Source of the DNA: Streptomyces atratus
GTDB lineage: Bacteria > Actinomycetota > Actinomycetes > Streptomycetales > Streptomycetaceae
Assembly (NCBI RefSeq): GCF_900119365.1
Contig: NZ_FPJO01000022.1
Coordinates: 60,942-124,941 of the forward strand
DNA length: 64,000 bases
Direction: 5' to 3'
Part shown: one piece after another, positions 34,295-42,645 of the stretch
Position numbering within the stretch: position 1 is the stretch's first letter
How the letters are laid out: the number at the start of each line of letters is the position of its first letter
Program-made: the position numbers and the translations under genes
Notes under the pieces: model-generated
The model's input: the letters and a program-made list of their open reading frames with translations, nothing else
What the model was told of the DNA's origin: nothing
Database searches by the model: none

Positions 34295-35110
34295 CTACGA
34301 CGGCACGGACTCACCCTGCACGGCCTGGACGTCGAGCTCCACCCGCAGCGTCGTACCGATCGCCGAGATGCCCGCCTGCACCACCTGGTTGTAGTTCATG
34401 GCGAAGTCCTCGCGGCGCAGCTCCGCCGTGGCGCTGAACGCCGCACGCACCCCGCCCCACGGGTCCGGGCCCGTCCCGAGGTAGCTCAGGTTCAGGTCGA
34501 CCGGGCGCACGACACCGTGCATCGTCAGCTGGCCGTGGACCAGCCAGCGGTCCGGGCCCGCCGGGGTCAGCCCGTTCGAGTGGTACGTGATCTCCGGGAA
34601 CCGGTCCGAGTCCAGGAAGTCGGGCGAACGCAGGTGCTTGTCGCGCATGCCGTTGCCGGTCTCGATGCTCGCCGCGCTGATGACGGCGTCGACCCGGGAG
34701 CGGTGGACCTCCTCCGCGATCTCGATCCGGCCGCTGAACTCGGTGAACCGGCCGTGCACGCTGGAGATCCCCAGGTGCTGCGCGACCGCGGCCACCGAGC
34801 AGTGTGCCGGGTCCAGCGACCAGGCACCCGGCGGCGGCAGCTCCACACCGCCCTGGCGGGCCAGCACCACCGTGCCGGCCTCGACCCGCCCGCTCGCCGT
34901 GACGAGGGCGGTGGAGGCGGCGGGGGCGTACCCGACCGCCGTGACGATCACCGTGTACGCGCCGGCCGCCAGGGGGGTGTCGGTCCGCACCGCTCCGTCC
35001 TCGTCGGCGGTGGCCCGCAGCACCTGCGTGCCGGTCATGTCGGTGACCGTCACGACCGCGTGCTGGACCGCCCAGCCGTCCCGCGTCCGTACATGTGTGC
35101 GAAGTCCCAT
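34295..35110 (-). CDS. YceI-family lipid-binding protein with N-terminal beta-sandwich module
   Basis: A 271-residue protein. Residues 1-88 are a carboxypeptidase-regulatory-like beta-sandwich (AVVTVTDMTGTQVLRATADE, then AAGAYTVIVTAVGYAP). Residues about 95-270 are a YceI barrel (WSLDPAHCSVAAVAQHLGIS, RDKHLRSPDFLDSDRFPEIT) that binds isoprenoid-type lipids in other family members. No signal peptide is visible. ATG 35110 follows GGAGAGAG. The same beta-sandwich type is repeated at the C-terminus of the MFS exporter encoded upstream on the same strand, suggesting the two products work together. Confidence 0.85.
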   Translation of the reverse strand: MGLRTHVRTRDGWAVQHAVVTVTDMTGTQVLRATADEDGAVRTDTPLAAGAYTVIVTAVGYAPAASTALVTASGRVEAGTVVLARQGGVELPPPGAWSLDPAHCSVAAVAQHLGISSVHGRFTEFSGRIEIAEEVHRSRVDAVISAASIETGNGMRDKHLRSPDFLDSDRFPEITYHSNGLTPAGPDRWLVHGQLTMHGVVRPVDLNLSYLGTGPDPWGGVRAAFSATAELRREDFAMNYNQVVQAGISAIGTTLRVELDVQAVQGESVPS

Positions 35111-35290
35111 CCCGTTCTCTCTCCTTGCTCCATGACTCAATGAGTCGGGCCCCGGGGCGGGGACGGCAGGCCGTCCCCTGCCTGCCGTCCCCGCCACCGG
35201 GGCCCATTTCCACCGGCCGGTACAGCATCTCCGCTCGAAACGCCGCCCCGCCAGGAGTCTGTGGTGAGAGCGTCCGGCAGCAGGCTTCGC

Positions 35291-35404
35291 GGCGTCGCGG
35301 GGCTGGGGCACGCACCTCGCGGCGTTGTCGTCAATCACCAACGCTCCGCGTTGGCTCAATCCTCCGCCTTGAGATGCACGCACCCCAGCCCCGCTCCTTC
35401 ACCC
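35291..35404. repeat. Long inverted-repeat element, copy 1
   Basis: A ~114-bp sequence sharing most of its bases with the element at 39214-39373, including the core GTTGTCGTCAATCA and the TCCGCGTTG segment. Inner arms GCGGGGCTGGGG and CCCCAGCCCCGC close a large hairpin. Outside the shared part, the flanks also pair imperfectly (around 35264-35282 with 35405-35428). It lies in the 317-base gap between the MFS stop and the YceI start. Confidence 0.75.
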
Positions 35405-35427
35405 GCGCTGCCCGCTGCCGGGCACTC

Positions 35428-37917
35428 TTACTCGCCGGGGTGCGCGAGCTCGATGTCGTGCCCGTCGGCCCCGCGGCCGGCCACGGTCAGCGCGCTCGCC
35501 ACCGGCGGGTAGCCGGTCGCGATGACCGAGTACTCGCCCGCGTCCAGGTCGGTGAAGGCGTACGCCCCGTCCTCCCCGGTCGTCGAGGTGGCGACCACAT
35601 TGCCCGCCGCGTCGACCAGTGTGACCCGGGCGTCCGGCAGCGGTCGCCGCGCGGTACCGGCCCGCACGGTGCCCTGGACCAGCGCACCGGACTGCAGCGC
35701 GGCCTCGACCCGGGTGACGCCCTGGCCGCCGATCTCCACCGGCAGCGCCAGCGGACGGAACCCGGCGGCGTTCACCGCGACGGTCACCGAACCGGGCACG
35801 AGCTCACCGAAGGTGAACTCGCCGGCCTCGCCGGACTTGCCGGTGGCCAGCACATCGCCGCGCACATCGGTCACGATGACCACGGCGCCCTCCACCGGTG
35901 CGGTGGACTCCGCGGCCCGCACGACGCCGGCCAGACCGCTCGTACCGGAGAGCAGGAGGTCGTACGCGAGCGGCTCGTCACCGACGACCACCGTGGACGC
36001 CTGCGGCTGGAAGCCGTCGGCGGAGGCGATCAGGACGTAGGAGCCGGGGCCCGGCGCGTCCAGACCGTAGCTGCCGTCGGCTTGGGCGACGGAGCGTCCC
36101 AGCTGCCGGCCGGCCAGCGAGATCAGCGTGACGGCGGCACGGGCGACGGGTGCGCCCTCGGCGCCGCGCACCACACCGTGCACGGACGTGCCGTGCAGGG
36201 TGGCGACCGGGGCCTCCAGGGTGTCGGCCACGGTGGCCGTGGCCGTCGCCTCGGAGCCCGGCGCGTCGGCGTTGGTGGCCGGAGCGTCGAACGCCTCGAC
36301 GGCGGGGGTCTCGGACGTGGCCGGGACCTCGCTCACAGCGCTGCTCTTCAGGGCGACCTCCTTGATGAAGATCGTGATCAGGAAGGCGATCAGCGCGGCC
36401 GGAGCGGCGTACAGGAAGACATCGCCGACACCGTGCCCGTAGGCGCTCTCCACGACCGTACGGATCGGCGCGGGCAGCTTGTCCAGGTCGGGGATGCCCC
36501 CGCCGCCGGTGCCGCTGTGACCCATGGCCGCGCCCTTGGGGCCGAGCTCCGCGAGGCCGTCCTTGACGTAGTGGGTGACGCGGTTCGCCATGACGGCGCC
36601 CAGCGCCGAGACGCCGATCGCACCGCCGAGGGAACGGAAGAAGGTGACGACGGAGCTGGCCGCGCCGAGGTCGGACGGGGCGACCTGGTTCTGCGTGGCG
36701 AGCACCAGGTTCTGCATCATCATGCCGATGCCGAGACCCATGACGGCCATGTAGACCGCGATGTGCCAGTACTCCGTGTCGTACCGGAGGGTGCCCAGCA
36801 GGCCGAGCCCGGCGGTGACCAGGAAGCCACCGCTGACCAGCCAGGCCTTCCAGCGGCCGGTCTTGGTGATGATCTGGCCGGAGACGGTCGAGGAGATGAA
36901 CAGACCCGCGATCATCGGGATCGTCATGACGCCCGACATCGTCGGCGACTTGCCGCGCGCCAGCTGGAAGTACTGGCTGAAGAAGACGGTGCCCGCGAAC
37001 ATCGCGATACCGACGAACAGCGAGGCCAGCGAGGCCAGCGTGATGGTGCGGTTACGGAAGAGGCGCAACGGGATGATCGGCTCGCTGGCCTTGGCCTCGA
37101 CGGCGACGAAGATCGCGCCGAGCACGACGGAACCGACGACCATCGCGGCGGTCTGCCAGGACAGCCAGTCGTACTTGTCGCCCGCGAAGGTCACCCAGAC
37201 GAGCAGCAGCGACACGGCGGCGCTGATGAAGAACGCGCCCCACCAGTCGACCTTGACCTGACGCTTCACGACCGGGAGCTTCAGCGTCTTCTGGAGCACG
37301 ATCAGCGCGATGACGGCGAACGGCACACCGACGTAGAAGCACCAGCGCCAGCCCATCCAGCTGGTGTCGGTGATGACACCGCCGAGCAGCGGACCACCGA
37401 CGGTGGCGACGGCGAACACCGCACCGATGTATCCGCTGTAGCGACCGCGCTCACGCGGGGCGATCATGGCCGCCATCACGATCTGCGCGAGGGCGGAAAG
37501 ACCGCCGACGCCGATGCCCTGGACGATACGGCAGGCGATCAGCATGCCGCTGCTGGTCGACATACCGGCTACGACCGAGCCGGCGACGTAGATGACGAGG
37601 GCTATCTGGACCAGCAGCTTCTTGCTGAACAGGTCGGAGAGCTTGCCCCACAGGGGGGTGGTGGCGGTCATCGCCAGCAGCGAGGCCGTGACGACCCAGG
37701 TGTAGGCGCTCTGACCGCCGCCGAGGTCGGAGATGATCTCGGGCAGTGCGTTCGAGACGACCGTCGACGACAGGATCGCGACGAACATGCCGAGCATCAG
37801 CCCGGCCAGTGCCTCCATGATCTGCCGGTGTGTCATCGGCGCGCCGGACGAGGGATCGGAGGATCCCCCGTGCTTGGCGTGGCCGCCCCGCACACCGGTT
37901 GGTGTGGTCGTAGCCAT
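35428..37917 (-). CDS. MFS exporter (DHA2) fused to three beta-sandwich repeats
   Basis: An 829-residue fusion. Residues about 30-545 are a 14-helix DHA2 drug-exporter-type transporter (LSSTVVSNALPEI in helix 1, GKLSDLFSKK as motif A). About 590-829 hold three consecutive carboxypeptidase-regulatory/CNA-B-like beta-sandwich repeats, each with a GxV..G...PVxxAxVT pattern (VHGVVRGAEGAPVARAAVTL, LAGVVRAAESTAPVEGAVV, VQGTVRAGTARRPLPDARV). Such extracellular-type modules on a transporter are unusual and may bind a ligand or partner at the membrane face. The MarR gene is 23 bases upstream (same operon). The start ATG 37917 is clear. Confidence 0.9.
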   Translation of the reverse strand: MATTTPTGVRGGHAKHGGSSDPSSGAPMTHRQIMEALAGLMLGMFVAILSSTVVSNALPEIISDLGGGQSAYTWVVTASLLAMTATTPLWGKLSDLFSKKLLVQIALVIYVAGSVVAGMSTSSGMLIACRIVQGIGVGGLSALAQIVMAAMIAPRERGRYSGYIGAVFAVATVGGPLLGGVITDTSWMGWRWCFYVGVPFAVIALIVLQKTLKLPVVKRQVKVDWWGAFFISAAVSLLLVWVTFAGDKYDWLSWQTAAMVVGSVVLGAIFVAVEAKASEPIIPLRLFRNRTITLASLASLFVGIAMFAGTVFFSQYFQLARGKSPTMSGVMTIPMIAGLFISSTVSGQIITKTGRWKAWLVSGGFLVTAGLGLLGTLRYDTEYWHIAVYMAVMGLGIGMMMQNLVLATQNQVAPSDLGAASSVVTFFRSLGGAIGVSALGAVMANRVTHYVKDGLAELGPKGAAMGHSGTGGGGIPDLDKLPAPIRTVVESAYGHGVGDVFLYAAPAALIAFLITIFIKEVALKSSAVSEVPATSETPAVEAFDAPATNADAPGSEATATATVADTLEAPVATLHGTSVHGVVRGAEGAPVARAAVTLISLAGRQLGRSVAQADGSYGLDAPGPGSYVLIASADGFQPQASTVVVGDEPLAYDLLLSGTSGLAGVVRAAESTAPVEGAVVIVTDVRGDVLATGKSGEAGEFTFGELVPGSVTVAVNAAGFRPLALPVEIGGQGVTRVEAALQSGALVQGTVRAGTARRPLPDARVTLVDAAGNVVATSTTGEDGAYAFTDLDAGEYSVIATGYPPVASALTVAGRGADGHDIELAHPGE

Positions 37918-37940
37918 TTAAGTCCTTGTCTTTGCTTCTG

Positions 37941-38462
37941 TTACACGGGTGTACGGGTGTGCGAGTCGTTGTCGCTGTCGGCATGCCGGGAACGGCAGTC
38001 GCCGCTGTGCTTTCCGGGACCGCACCCGCTGGGCCCGCGACAGGCGAAACTGTCGCGCAGCCGGGCCAACAGCGTGTTCAGCTGTCCGACCTCGTCGTCC
38101 GACCAGTCGGAGAGGCTGTGGGCGAACATCTCGGTGGTCCGCCGGTTCAGGTCGCCGAGTACGTCACGTCCGTCGGGGGTCAGCCGCAGGATGCGGGACC
38201 GCTTGTCCGCCGGATCCGGGGACCGTTCGATCCAGCCACGCTCGGCCACATGGGCGACATGACGGCTGGTCACCGACATGTCGACGTCCAGCAGCTCGGC
38301 CAGTCGGCTGATCCGCATCTCACCGTGCTGCCTGAGAAGAGACAGTACGGCGGCGGAGCCCGCCGGACACTCGGCGGGCAGGATCCGGGCGAGACCCCGC
38401 TTGACGGCCCCGACGGCGCTGAGCTGCCGGGCCAGTTCTTCGTACTGACTCCGTGCGGCCAC
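37941..38462 (-). CDS. MarR-family transcriptional regulator of the MFS fusion gene
   Basis: A 173-residue winged-helix regulator. The core is about 10-140, with recognition region MRISRLAELLDVDMSVTSRH and wing ERSPDPADKRSRILRLTPDG. The C-terminal tail has three cysteines and several His/Asp residues (CRGPSGCG, DCRSRHADSDNDSH), possibly metal- or redox-responsive (speculative). GTG 38462 is preceded by GGGGGG with four-base spacing; a longer frame to 38537 would cross the operator and is not favoured. The MFS gene follows immediately. Two GTTGC-N5-GCAAM sites upstream suggest autorepression. Confidence 0.88.
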   Translation of the reverse strand: MAARSQYEELARQLSAVGAVKRGLARILPAECPAGSAAVLSLLRQHGEMRISRLAELLDVDMSVTSRHVAHVAERGWIERSPDPADKRSRILRLTPDGRDVLGDLNRRTTEMFAHSLSDWSDDEVGQLNTLLARLRDSFACRGPSGCGPGKHSGDCRSRHADSDNDSHTRTPV

Positions 38463-38494
38463 GGGACCCCCCAGACATCTCACCGGTTCATCTT

Positions 38495-38538
38495 GTTGCT
38501 TAGGGCAACCATAGAAGCCGTTGGTTGCTGCAGGCAAA
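38495..38538. promoter_or_regulatory. Two MarR-type operator sites
   Basis: GTTGC-TTAGG-GCAAC (38495-38509) and GTTGC-TGCAG-GCAAA (38524-38538), with centres 29 bases apart, directly upstream of the MarR gene. The symmetry and spacing fit two dimers on one face of the helix. Confidence 0.7.
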
Positions 38539-38972
38539 CGAAAAGGAGCTTGCAGAAGTAAAGGAAAGCAAAAGGCTGTGTACGGCTCGGGTCAAAGGCC
38601 CAGCGTCCGGGGTGCGGGTGGTGCGAGGTGTGTGTCGCGCCACAGTCGAGGCCGGTGGGACTCCGCTCCGGGGCGGCGGCGACTGTGTGAAGAAGCGAGT
38701 ACACAAGGTGCGCGGGATGCGGTTCCGGAGCCGAGGGGGACGGTAAGTTCCTTATGGAAAAGGCGAGTTGACATGCCCGCCCCTCGCTGGACCTCACAAC
38801 CGACCTGTGTACGCCGCTGGTTCCGCCCCGACGCACCCTCGCGGTCCGGCTGTCCGGCCCCGCTCCACCGCCGCGCACCGGCCCCTTCTCCACCGGCCCC
38901 CCGGCCCTGGCCTCGGCCCTTCCCCGACCCGGGGGTTGGGCCACAGGGCCGAGTTCGCTAGGGTCCTGGCCC
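38539..38972. other. Intergenic region, no gene supported
   Basis: About 430 bases between the MarR operators and a small rightward membrane-protein gene. A short frame beginning near 38525 (MLQANEKELAEVK) lacks continued codon bias and is not called. Nothing else was recognised. Confidence 0.4.
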
Positions 38973-39182
38973 ATGGCACACAACCCCCACGCCCCGCAGG
39001 GCCCCGAGGGCAACCACGACCCGGCCGGCAGCACCCAGATGTTCCGCGCCTTCGTCGACGAGGGCGAGCCGCAGCGCCGGCAGCAGCCGGCCGCCTCGTC
39101 CGGACCGAAGGTCGGGGTGATCGCCGCCGTCGTCGTGGTGGTCGTCGCCCTCGCGGCGGTCGCCTGGCTCGCGCTCGGCTGA
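38973..39182 (+). CDS. Small C-tail-anchored membrane protein
   Basis: A 69-residue protein. It has a hydrophilic N-terminal part (about 1-46, Pro/Gln/Gly-rich, with EGNHDPAGSTQMFRAFVDEG) and one C-terminal transmembrane helix (about 47-68, VGVIAAVVVVVVALAAVAWL). Small proteins with this STQMFRAF-type segment look conserved in Streptomyces from memory; the function is unknown. It is convergent with the leftward gene at 39384, with the long inverted-repeat element between them. Confidence 0.72.
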   Translation: MAHNPHAPQGPEGNHDPAGSTQMFRAFVDEGEPQRRQQPAASSGPKVGVIAAVVVVVVALAAVAWLALG

Positions 39183-39213
39183 CCGGCGCCGCCGGTCACC
39201 GCACACAGCCCTT

Positions 39214-39373
39214 AGACCGACCGGCAATTGGGGGGCGGCGTCGCGGGGCTGGGCACGCACATCTGCCGCGTTGTCGTCAATCAACAACGCTCCGCGTTGC
39301 CTCAGTCCTCCGCCTTGCAGCTGCACGCACCCAGCCCCGCTCCTTCACCCACCCCCCAATTGCCGGTCGGTCT
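39214..39373. repeat. Long inverted-repeat element, copy 2
   Basis: A 160-bp element whose ends are perfect 22-bp inverted repeats (39214-39235 and 39352-39373, beginning AGACCGACCGG). The interior resembles copy 1 at 35291-35404. It contains further arms GCGGGGCTGGG / CCCAGCCCCGC around a core with GTTGTCGTCAATCAACAACG. The whole could fold into one long hairpin. It sits exactly between convergent genes, so it may double as a terminator. Confidence 0.8.
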
Positions 39374-39383
39374 TATCCATCTG

Positions 39384-40151
39384 TCACTTCAATACGGCGG
39401 TGACGTCCCGGGTCTCGACATGCATGCCCAGGGGCACCCGCCAGGCGTCCACACAGACGGTGTACGTCCCCGTCCGCGCCGCTCCCGCGTCGATCGGCGC
39501 GGGCAGCGGCCCGGTCGACTCGATGGTCGCCCAGTCGACCCCCAGCGCGCCGATCACATGCGTGGCGAAGGTGACGGTTCCCGCCCGCGCCGGTGATCCT
39601 CCGGTGTTCCGGAACTCCACGGTCACCTTCTCGCACCAGCGCTCGTCCGCCGCCGCCCGCACGGGGTCGCCCACCGCCAGCTCGGCGGGCCCGGCGGGTG
39701 TGCCGGATCCGGGCGCCGAGGGGGTCACAGGCCCGGTGGAGCCCCCTCCGGGGCCGGGTGTGCCGGGTGTGGCGGGCGGGCCGGACGGCCTGGGAGTCGC
39801 ACCGGGCGTGGCTCCGGAGCCACGGGACCGGCCTCCACCGCCATCACTGCCGCCGGGATCACGGCTCGCGCCGGGATGGCGCCCCTCGCCGGAATCACGA
39901 CCACGGTCATCACCCGGGGCGCGGCCCTTCCCGCCCCGGTCCAGCGGGACCAGCGTCACCTTCCCCGACGGCGCCACCGCCCCCGTCGGAGCTCTCCCGG
40001 GATCCGCCCCCGCCGCGCCGAGCGCCACATAGCCCTCGTCCGCCGCACCGCTGCCGCAGGTGGCCAGTACGCCGCCCAGACACAGCACGACCGCCGAGGC
40101 GGCGATCACGGTGCCCCGGCGGCCGTTCGAACCGAGCATCTGACGTCGCAT
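39384..40151 (-). CDS. Secreted or membrane-anchored protein with long disordered linker
   Basis: A 255-residue predicted exported protein. It has a positively charged start and a hydrophobic segment (about 14-30, GTVIAASAVVLCLGGVLATC). The LATC is not a good lipobox, since Thr precedes the Cys. A Gly/Pro/Arg-rich disordered linker (about 70-155) follows, then a small C-terminal domain (about 160-255) with paired cysteines (WCEKVTVEFRNTGG, YTVCVDAWRV) that looks like a beta-sandwich. Function unknown. A TGACGG-T-CCGTCA palindrome lies 15 bases before the start, suggesting repression by a TetR-type protein. Confidence 0.7.
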   Translation of the reverse strand: MRRQMLGSNGRRGTVIAASAVVLCLGGVLATCGSGAADEGYVALGAAGADPGRAPTGAVAPSGKVTLVPLDRGGKGRAPGDDRGRDSGEGRHPGASRDPGGSDGGGGRSRGSGATPGATPRPSGPPATPGTPGPGGGSTGPVTPSAPGSGTPAGPAELAVGDPVRAAADERWCEKVTVEFRNTGGSPARAGTVTFATHVIGALGVDWATIESTGPLPAPIDAGAARTGTYTVCVDAWRVPLGMHVETRDVTAVLK

Positions 40152-40165
40152 CGCGCCAGTGTGGC

Positions 40166-40178
40166 TGACGGTCCGTCA
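40166..40178. promoter_or_regulatory. TGACGG-T-CCGTCA palindrome
   Basis: A 13-bp perfect palindrome 15 bases upstream of the leftward exported-protein gene and 12 bases after the start of the sigN 3' end region. It resembles common actinobacterial TetR sites. Overlap with the expected promoter or leader suggests repression. Confidence 0.55.
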
Positions 40179-40217
40179 AATCGGAACCCTCTTGCTCCGG
40201 TACGGGAGTCCACGGTG

Positions 40218-41084
40218 TCAGTCGGCGATGAGCCCTTCCCTGAGCTGGGCGAGCGTACGGGTCAGCAGGCGCGAGACATGCATCTGCGAGATGCCGACCT
40301 CCTCGCCGATCTGCGACTGGGTCATGTTGGCGAAGAACCGCAGCATGATGATCTGGCGCTCGCGCGGCGGGAGCTTGGCCAGCAGGGGCTTGAGCGATTC
40401 GCGGTACTCGACGCCCTCCAGTGCCGAGTCCTCGTAGCCGAGCCGGTCCGCGAGGGAGCCCTCGCCGCCGTCGTCCTCGGGCGAGGGGGAGTCCAGCGAG
40501 GAGGCGGTGTACGCGTTGCCGACGGCCAGTCCGTCGACCACGTCCTCCTCGGAGACCCCGAGCGCCTTGGCCAGCTCGGGCACGGTCGGCGAGCGGTCGA
40601 GCTTCTGCGCGAGCTCGTCACTGGTCTTGGTCAGCGCGAGCCGCAGCTCCTGGAGCCGGCGCGGTACACGCACCGACCACGAGGTGTCGCGGAAGAACCG
40701 CTTGATCTCGCCGACGACGGTCGGCATCGCGAACGTCGGGAATTCCACGCCTCGTTCGCAGTCGAACCGGTCGATCGCCTTGATCAGGCCGATCGTGCCG
40801 ACCTGGACGATGTCCTCCATCGGTTCGTTGCGGCTGCGGAACCGTGCCGCGGCGTACCGCACCAGCGGGAGGTTGAGCTCGATGAGTGTGTCCCGTACAT
40901 AGGCACGCTCCGGGCTGTCCGTTCCTTCGGGGCCTGGTGCCGGCCCCAGCGCGGCGAGCCGCAGGAACAGGGAGCGGGACAGAGTGCGGGTGTCGATGGT
41001 TTCCGACGAGCCGGTGAGCACAACGGGTGCGGGTTCGCTCTTCGTGAGCGTGAGCACCTTCGAGCTGCCCTGTTCTGCGGACAT
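40218..41084 (-). CDS. sigN: SigB/SigF-family RNA polymerase sigma factor SigN
   Basis: A 288-residue group III sigma factor. Region 2 (about 75-145, RNEPMEDIVQVGTIGLIKAI and FPTFAMPTVVGEIKRFFRD), region 3 (about 150-215) and region 4 (about 235-285, MTQSQIGEEVGISQMHVSRLL) are all complete. Named sigN because it is the first of a sigma pair followed by sigF, as in S. coelicolor from memory, where SigN acts in aerial-hypha development. ATG 41084 follows AAGGGGGTGGC; the frame's longer 5' extension is rejected. A 235-base spacer separates it from sigF. Confidence 0.85.
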   Translation of the reverse strand: MSAEQGSSKVLTLTKSEPAPVVLTGSSETIDTRTLSRSLFLRLAALGPAPGPEGTDSPERAYVRDTLIELNLPLVRYAAARFRSRNEPMEDIVQVGTIGLIKAIDRFDCERGVEFPTFAMPTVVGEIKRFFRDTSWSVRVPRRLQELRLALTKTSDELAQKLDRSPTVPELAKALGVSEEDVVDGLAVGNAYTASSLDSPSPEDDGGEGSLADRLGYEDSALEGVEYRESLKPLLAKLPPRERQIIMLRFFANMTQSQIGEEVGISQMHVSRLLTRTLAQLREGLIAD

Positions 41085-41319
41085 GCCACCCCCTTGAGGT
41101 CGCGGACGGTCGCGTTGAGCCGCGACCATCGGAGGAACGCAGCCTCCACCTGAATACCGGAGGCGAGGCCACGGCAAACGCGGTTTCCGCAGAATGTCAC
41201 ATGTCGGCAACACGCTGTAGTGACATGTCGACAAGTCTTTGTGGAGTCTGCGCAGTTAACAGGGGGTGCGAGGCATTTGGGTCGCGCGAAACGGACGTCG
41301 AGCGCTCTACCCGATCCGG

Positions 41320-42165
41320 TTAGGCCTCGATCCTGTTTGCGGATCGGAGTCGGGCGAAGCTTCGGGCCAACAGCCTTGACACATGCATCTGGGAGACCCC
41401 CAGTTCGGCACTGATCTGGGACTGCGTCAGATTGCTGTAGTAGCGCAGCAGAAGGATGCGCTGCTCGCGCTCGGGCAGCTGTACGAGCAGATGCCGGACG
41501 AGGTCGCGGTGCTCGACCCCGGCGAGCGCCGGGTCCTCGTAGCCGAGCCGGTCCAGCAGTCCGGGCAGCCCGTCGCCCTCCTGGGCGGCCTCCAGCGAGG
41601 TCGCGTGGTACGAGCGGCCGGCCTCGATGCAGGCGAGCACCTCGTCCTCGGAGATCCTCAGCCGCTCGGCGATCTCCGCGGTGGTCGGTGAACGGCCGTG
41701 AGCGGTCGTCAGGTCCTCGGTGGCGCCGGTGACCTGGACCCACAGCTCGTGCAGCCGCCGGGGCACGTGGACGGTCCGTACGTTGTCCCGGAAGTACCGC
41801 TTGATCTCGCCGACGACGGTGGGCATCGCGAACGTCGGGAACTGGACGCCGCGTTCGGGGTCGAACCGGTCGATGGCGTTGATCAGGCCGATCGTGCCGA
41901 CCTGGACGACGTCCTCCATCGGTTCGTTGCGGCTGCGGAACCGTGCCGCGGCGTACCGCACCAGCGGGAGGTTCGCCTCGATGAGGGCAGCCCGTACCCG
42001 GCCGTGTTCGGAGGTTCCCGGCTCCAGGTTCTTGAGCTGTCCGAAAAGCACCTGGGTGAGCGCCCTGGTGTCCGCGCCCCGGGTCCTGGCGGGTGTCGTC
42101 GTACTGTCGGGCGCCTCGGTCTGGACGGACTGGGGAGGCACTTGAGGCGCTGTACTGGCCGGCAC
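41320..42165 (-). CDS. sigF: Late-sporulation sigma factor SigF
   Basis: A 281-residue sigma factor very close in sequence to the sporulation sigma SigF of other Streptomyces as recalled: the MPASTAPQ start, GADTRALTQVLFGQLK, and the C-terminal HVSRLLARSFARLRSANRI. Regions 2, 3 and 4 are intact, with NEPMEDVVQVGTIGLINAI and SQISAELGVSQMHVSRLL. SigF is needed for spore maturation and pigmentation in S. coelicolor. GTG 42165 follows AGGGGTGG. It is probably regulated post-translationally by anti-sigma proteins encoded elsewhere. Confidence 0.92.
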   Translation of the reverse strand: MPASTAPQVPPQSVQTEAPDSTTTPARTRGADTRALTQVLFGQLKNLEPGTSEHGRVRAALIEANLPLVRYAAARFRSRNEPMEDVVQVGTIGLINAIDRFDPERGVQFPTFAMPTVVGEIKRYFRDNVRTVHVPRRLHELWVQVTGATEDLTTAHGRSPTTAEIAERLRISEDEVLACIEAGRSYHATSLEAAQEGDGLPGLLDRLGYEDPALAGVEHRDLVRHLLVQLPEREQRILLLRYYSNLTQSQISAELGVSQMHVSRLLARSFARLRSANRIEA

Positions 42166-42294
42166 GATGAGGCCACCCCTTTGCAGTCAACTTTGGTCAA
42201 CTCATCCGTCAAAAGCGGTCATAGCATCACAAGACATGTCCACTGTGTGCAAGCACCGTATAGCGCCGTGTTGGGGTCAACTTGGTTTAAACAC

Positions 42295-42326
42295 CAAAAA
42301 AGCCCCTCACCATGATGGCGAGGGGC
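42295..42326 (-). terminator. Canonical intrinsic terminator of the leftward Dabb gene
   Basis: On the minus strand, a stem of GCCCCTCGCCAT-type sequence followed by a run of six U. This is a rare U-rich terminator for this GC content, placed 17 bases after the stop codon of the Dabb gene and upstream of sigF. Confidence 0.85.
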
Positions 42327-42342
42327 CTGGAGGCCGTCCGGA

Positions 42343-42636
42343 TCAGAACGGGTAGTCGGCGATCACCCAGCTGGCGAATTCACGCCACTGCCCGGCGGCG
42401 GCCTGATGAGCGGGGTGCTCGATGTACCGCTTCAGGGCGTCCTGGTCGGCGACGGCGGAGTTGATGGCGAAGTCGTACGCGATCGGCCGGTCGGTGATGT
42501 TCCAGGCGCACTCCCAGAACTCCAGTTCGGGGATCTGCCCCTCCAGCTTCCGGAAGGCCTCCGCCCCGGCGACGACCCGCGGGTCGTCCCGTTCGACGCC
42601 GTCGTTCAGCTTGAACAGGACCAGATGGCGGATCAC
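42343..42636 (-). CDS. Dabb (stress-responsive A/B-barrel) family protein
   Basis: A 97-residue dimeric alpha/beta-barrel protein. Motifs are MIRHLVLFKLNDGVERDD at the start, ITDRPIAYDFAINSAVADQD in the middle and YIEHPAHQAAAGQWREFASW near the end, covering the whole Dabb domain. Family members range from small-molecule-binding proteins to cyclases, and the substrate here is unknown. It is preceded at 42646 by a small membrane-protein gene on the same strand and ends at a U-rich terminator. Confidence 0.85.
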   Translation of the reverse strand: MIRHLVLFKLNDGVERDDPRVVAGAEAFRKLEGQIPELEFWECAWNITDRPIAYDFAINSAVADQDALKRYIEHPAHQAAAGQWREFASWVIADYPF

Positions 42637-42645
42637 GGTGTACTC

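Noticed and set aside
35095..38262. A 1055-residue plus-strand frame over the MFS/MarR region
   Set aside because: It lies opposite a well-defined transporter and regulator and has no motif or start signal of its own; an expected artefact of high GC.
38525..38746. A 73-residue plus-strand gene starting MLQANEKELAEVK
   Set aside because: It begins inside the MarR operator, has no proper ribosome-binding site and loses coding character after 15 residues.
39384..40151. Lipoprotein assignment for the exported protein
   Set aside because: The candidate lipobox reads LATC, with Thr directly before Cys, which does not fit the usual Gly/Ala/Ser at that position.
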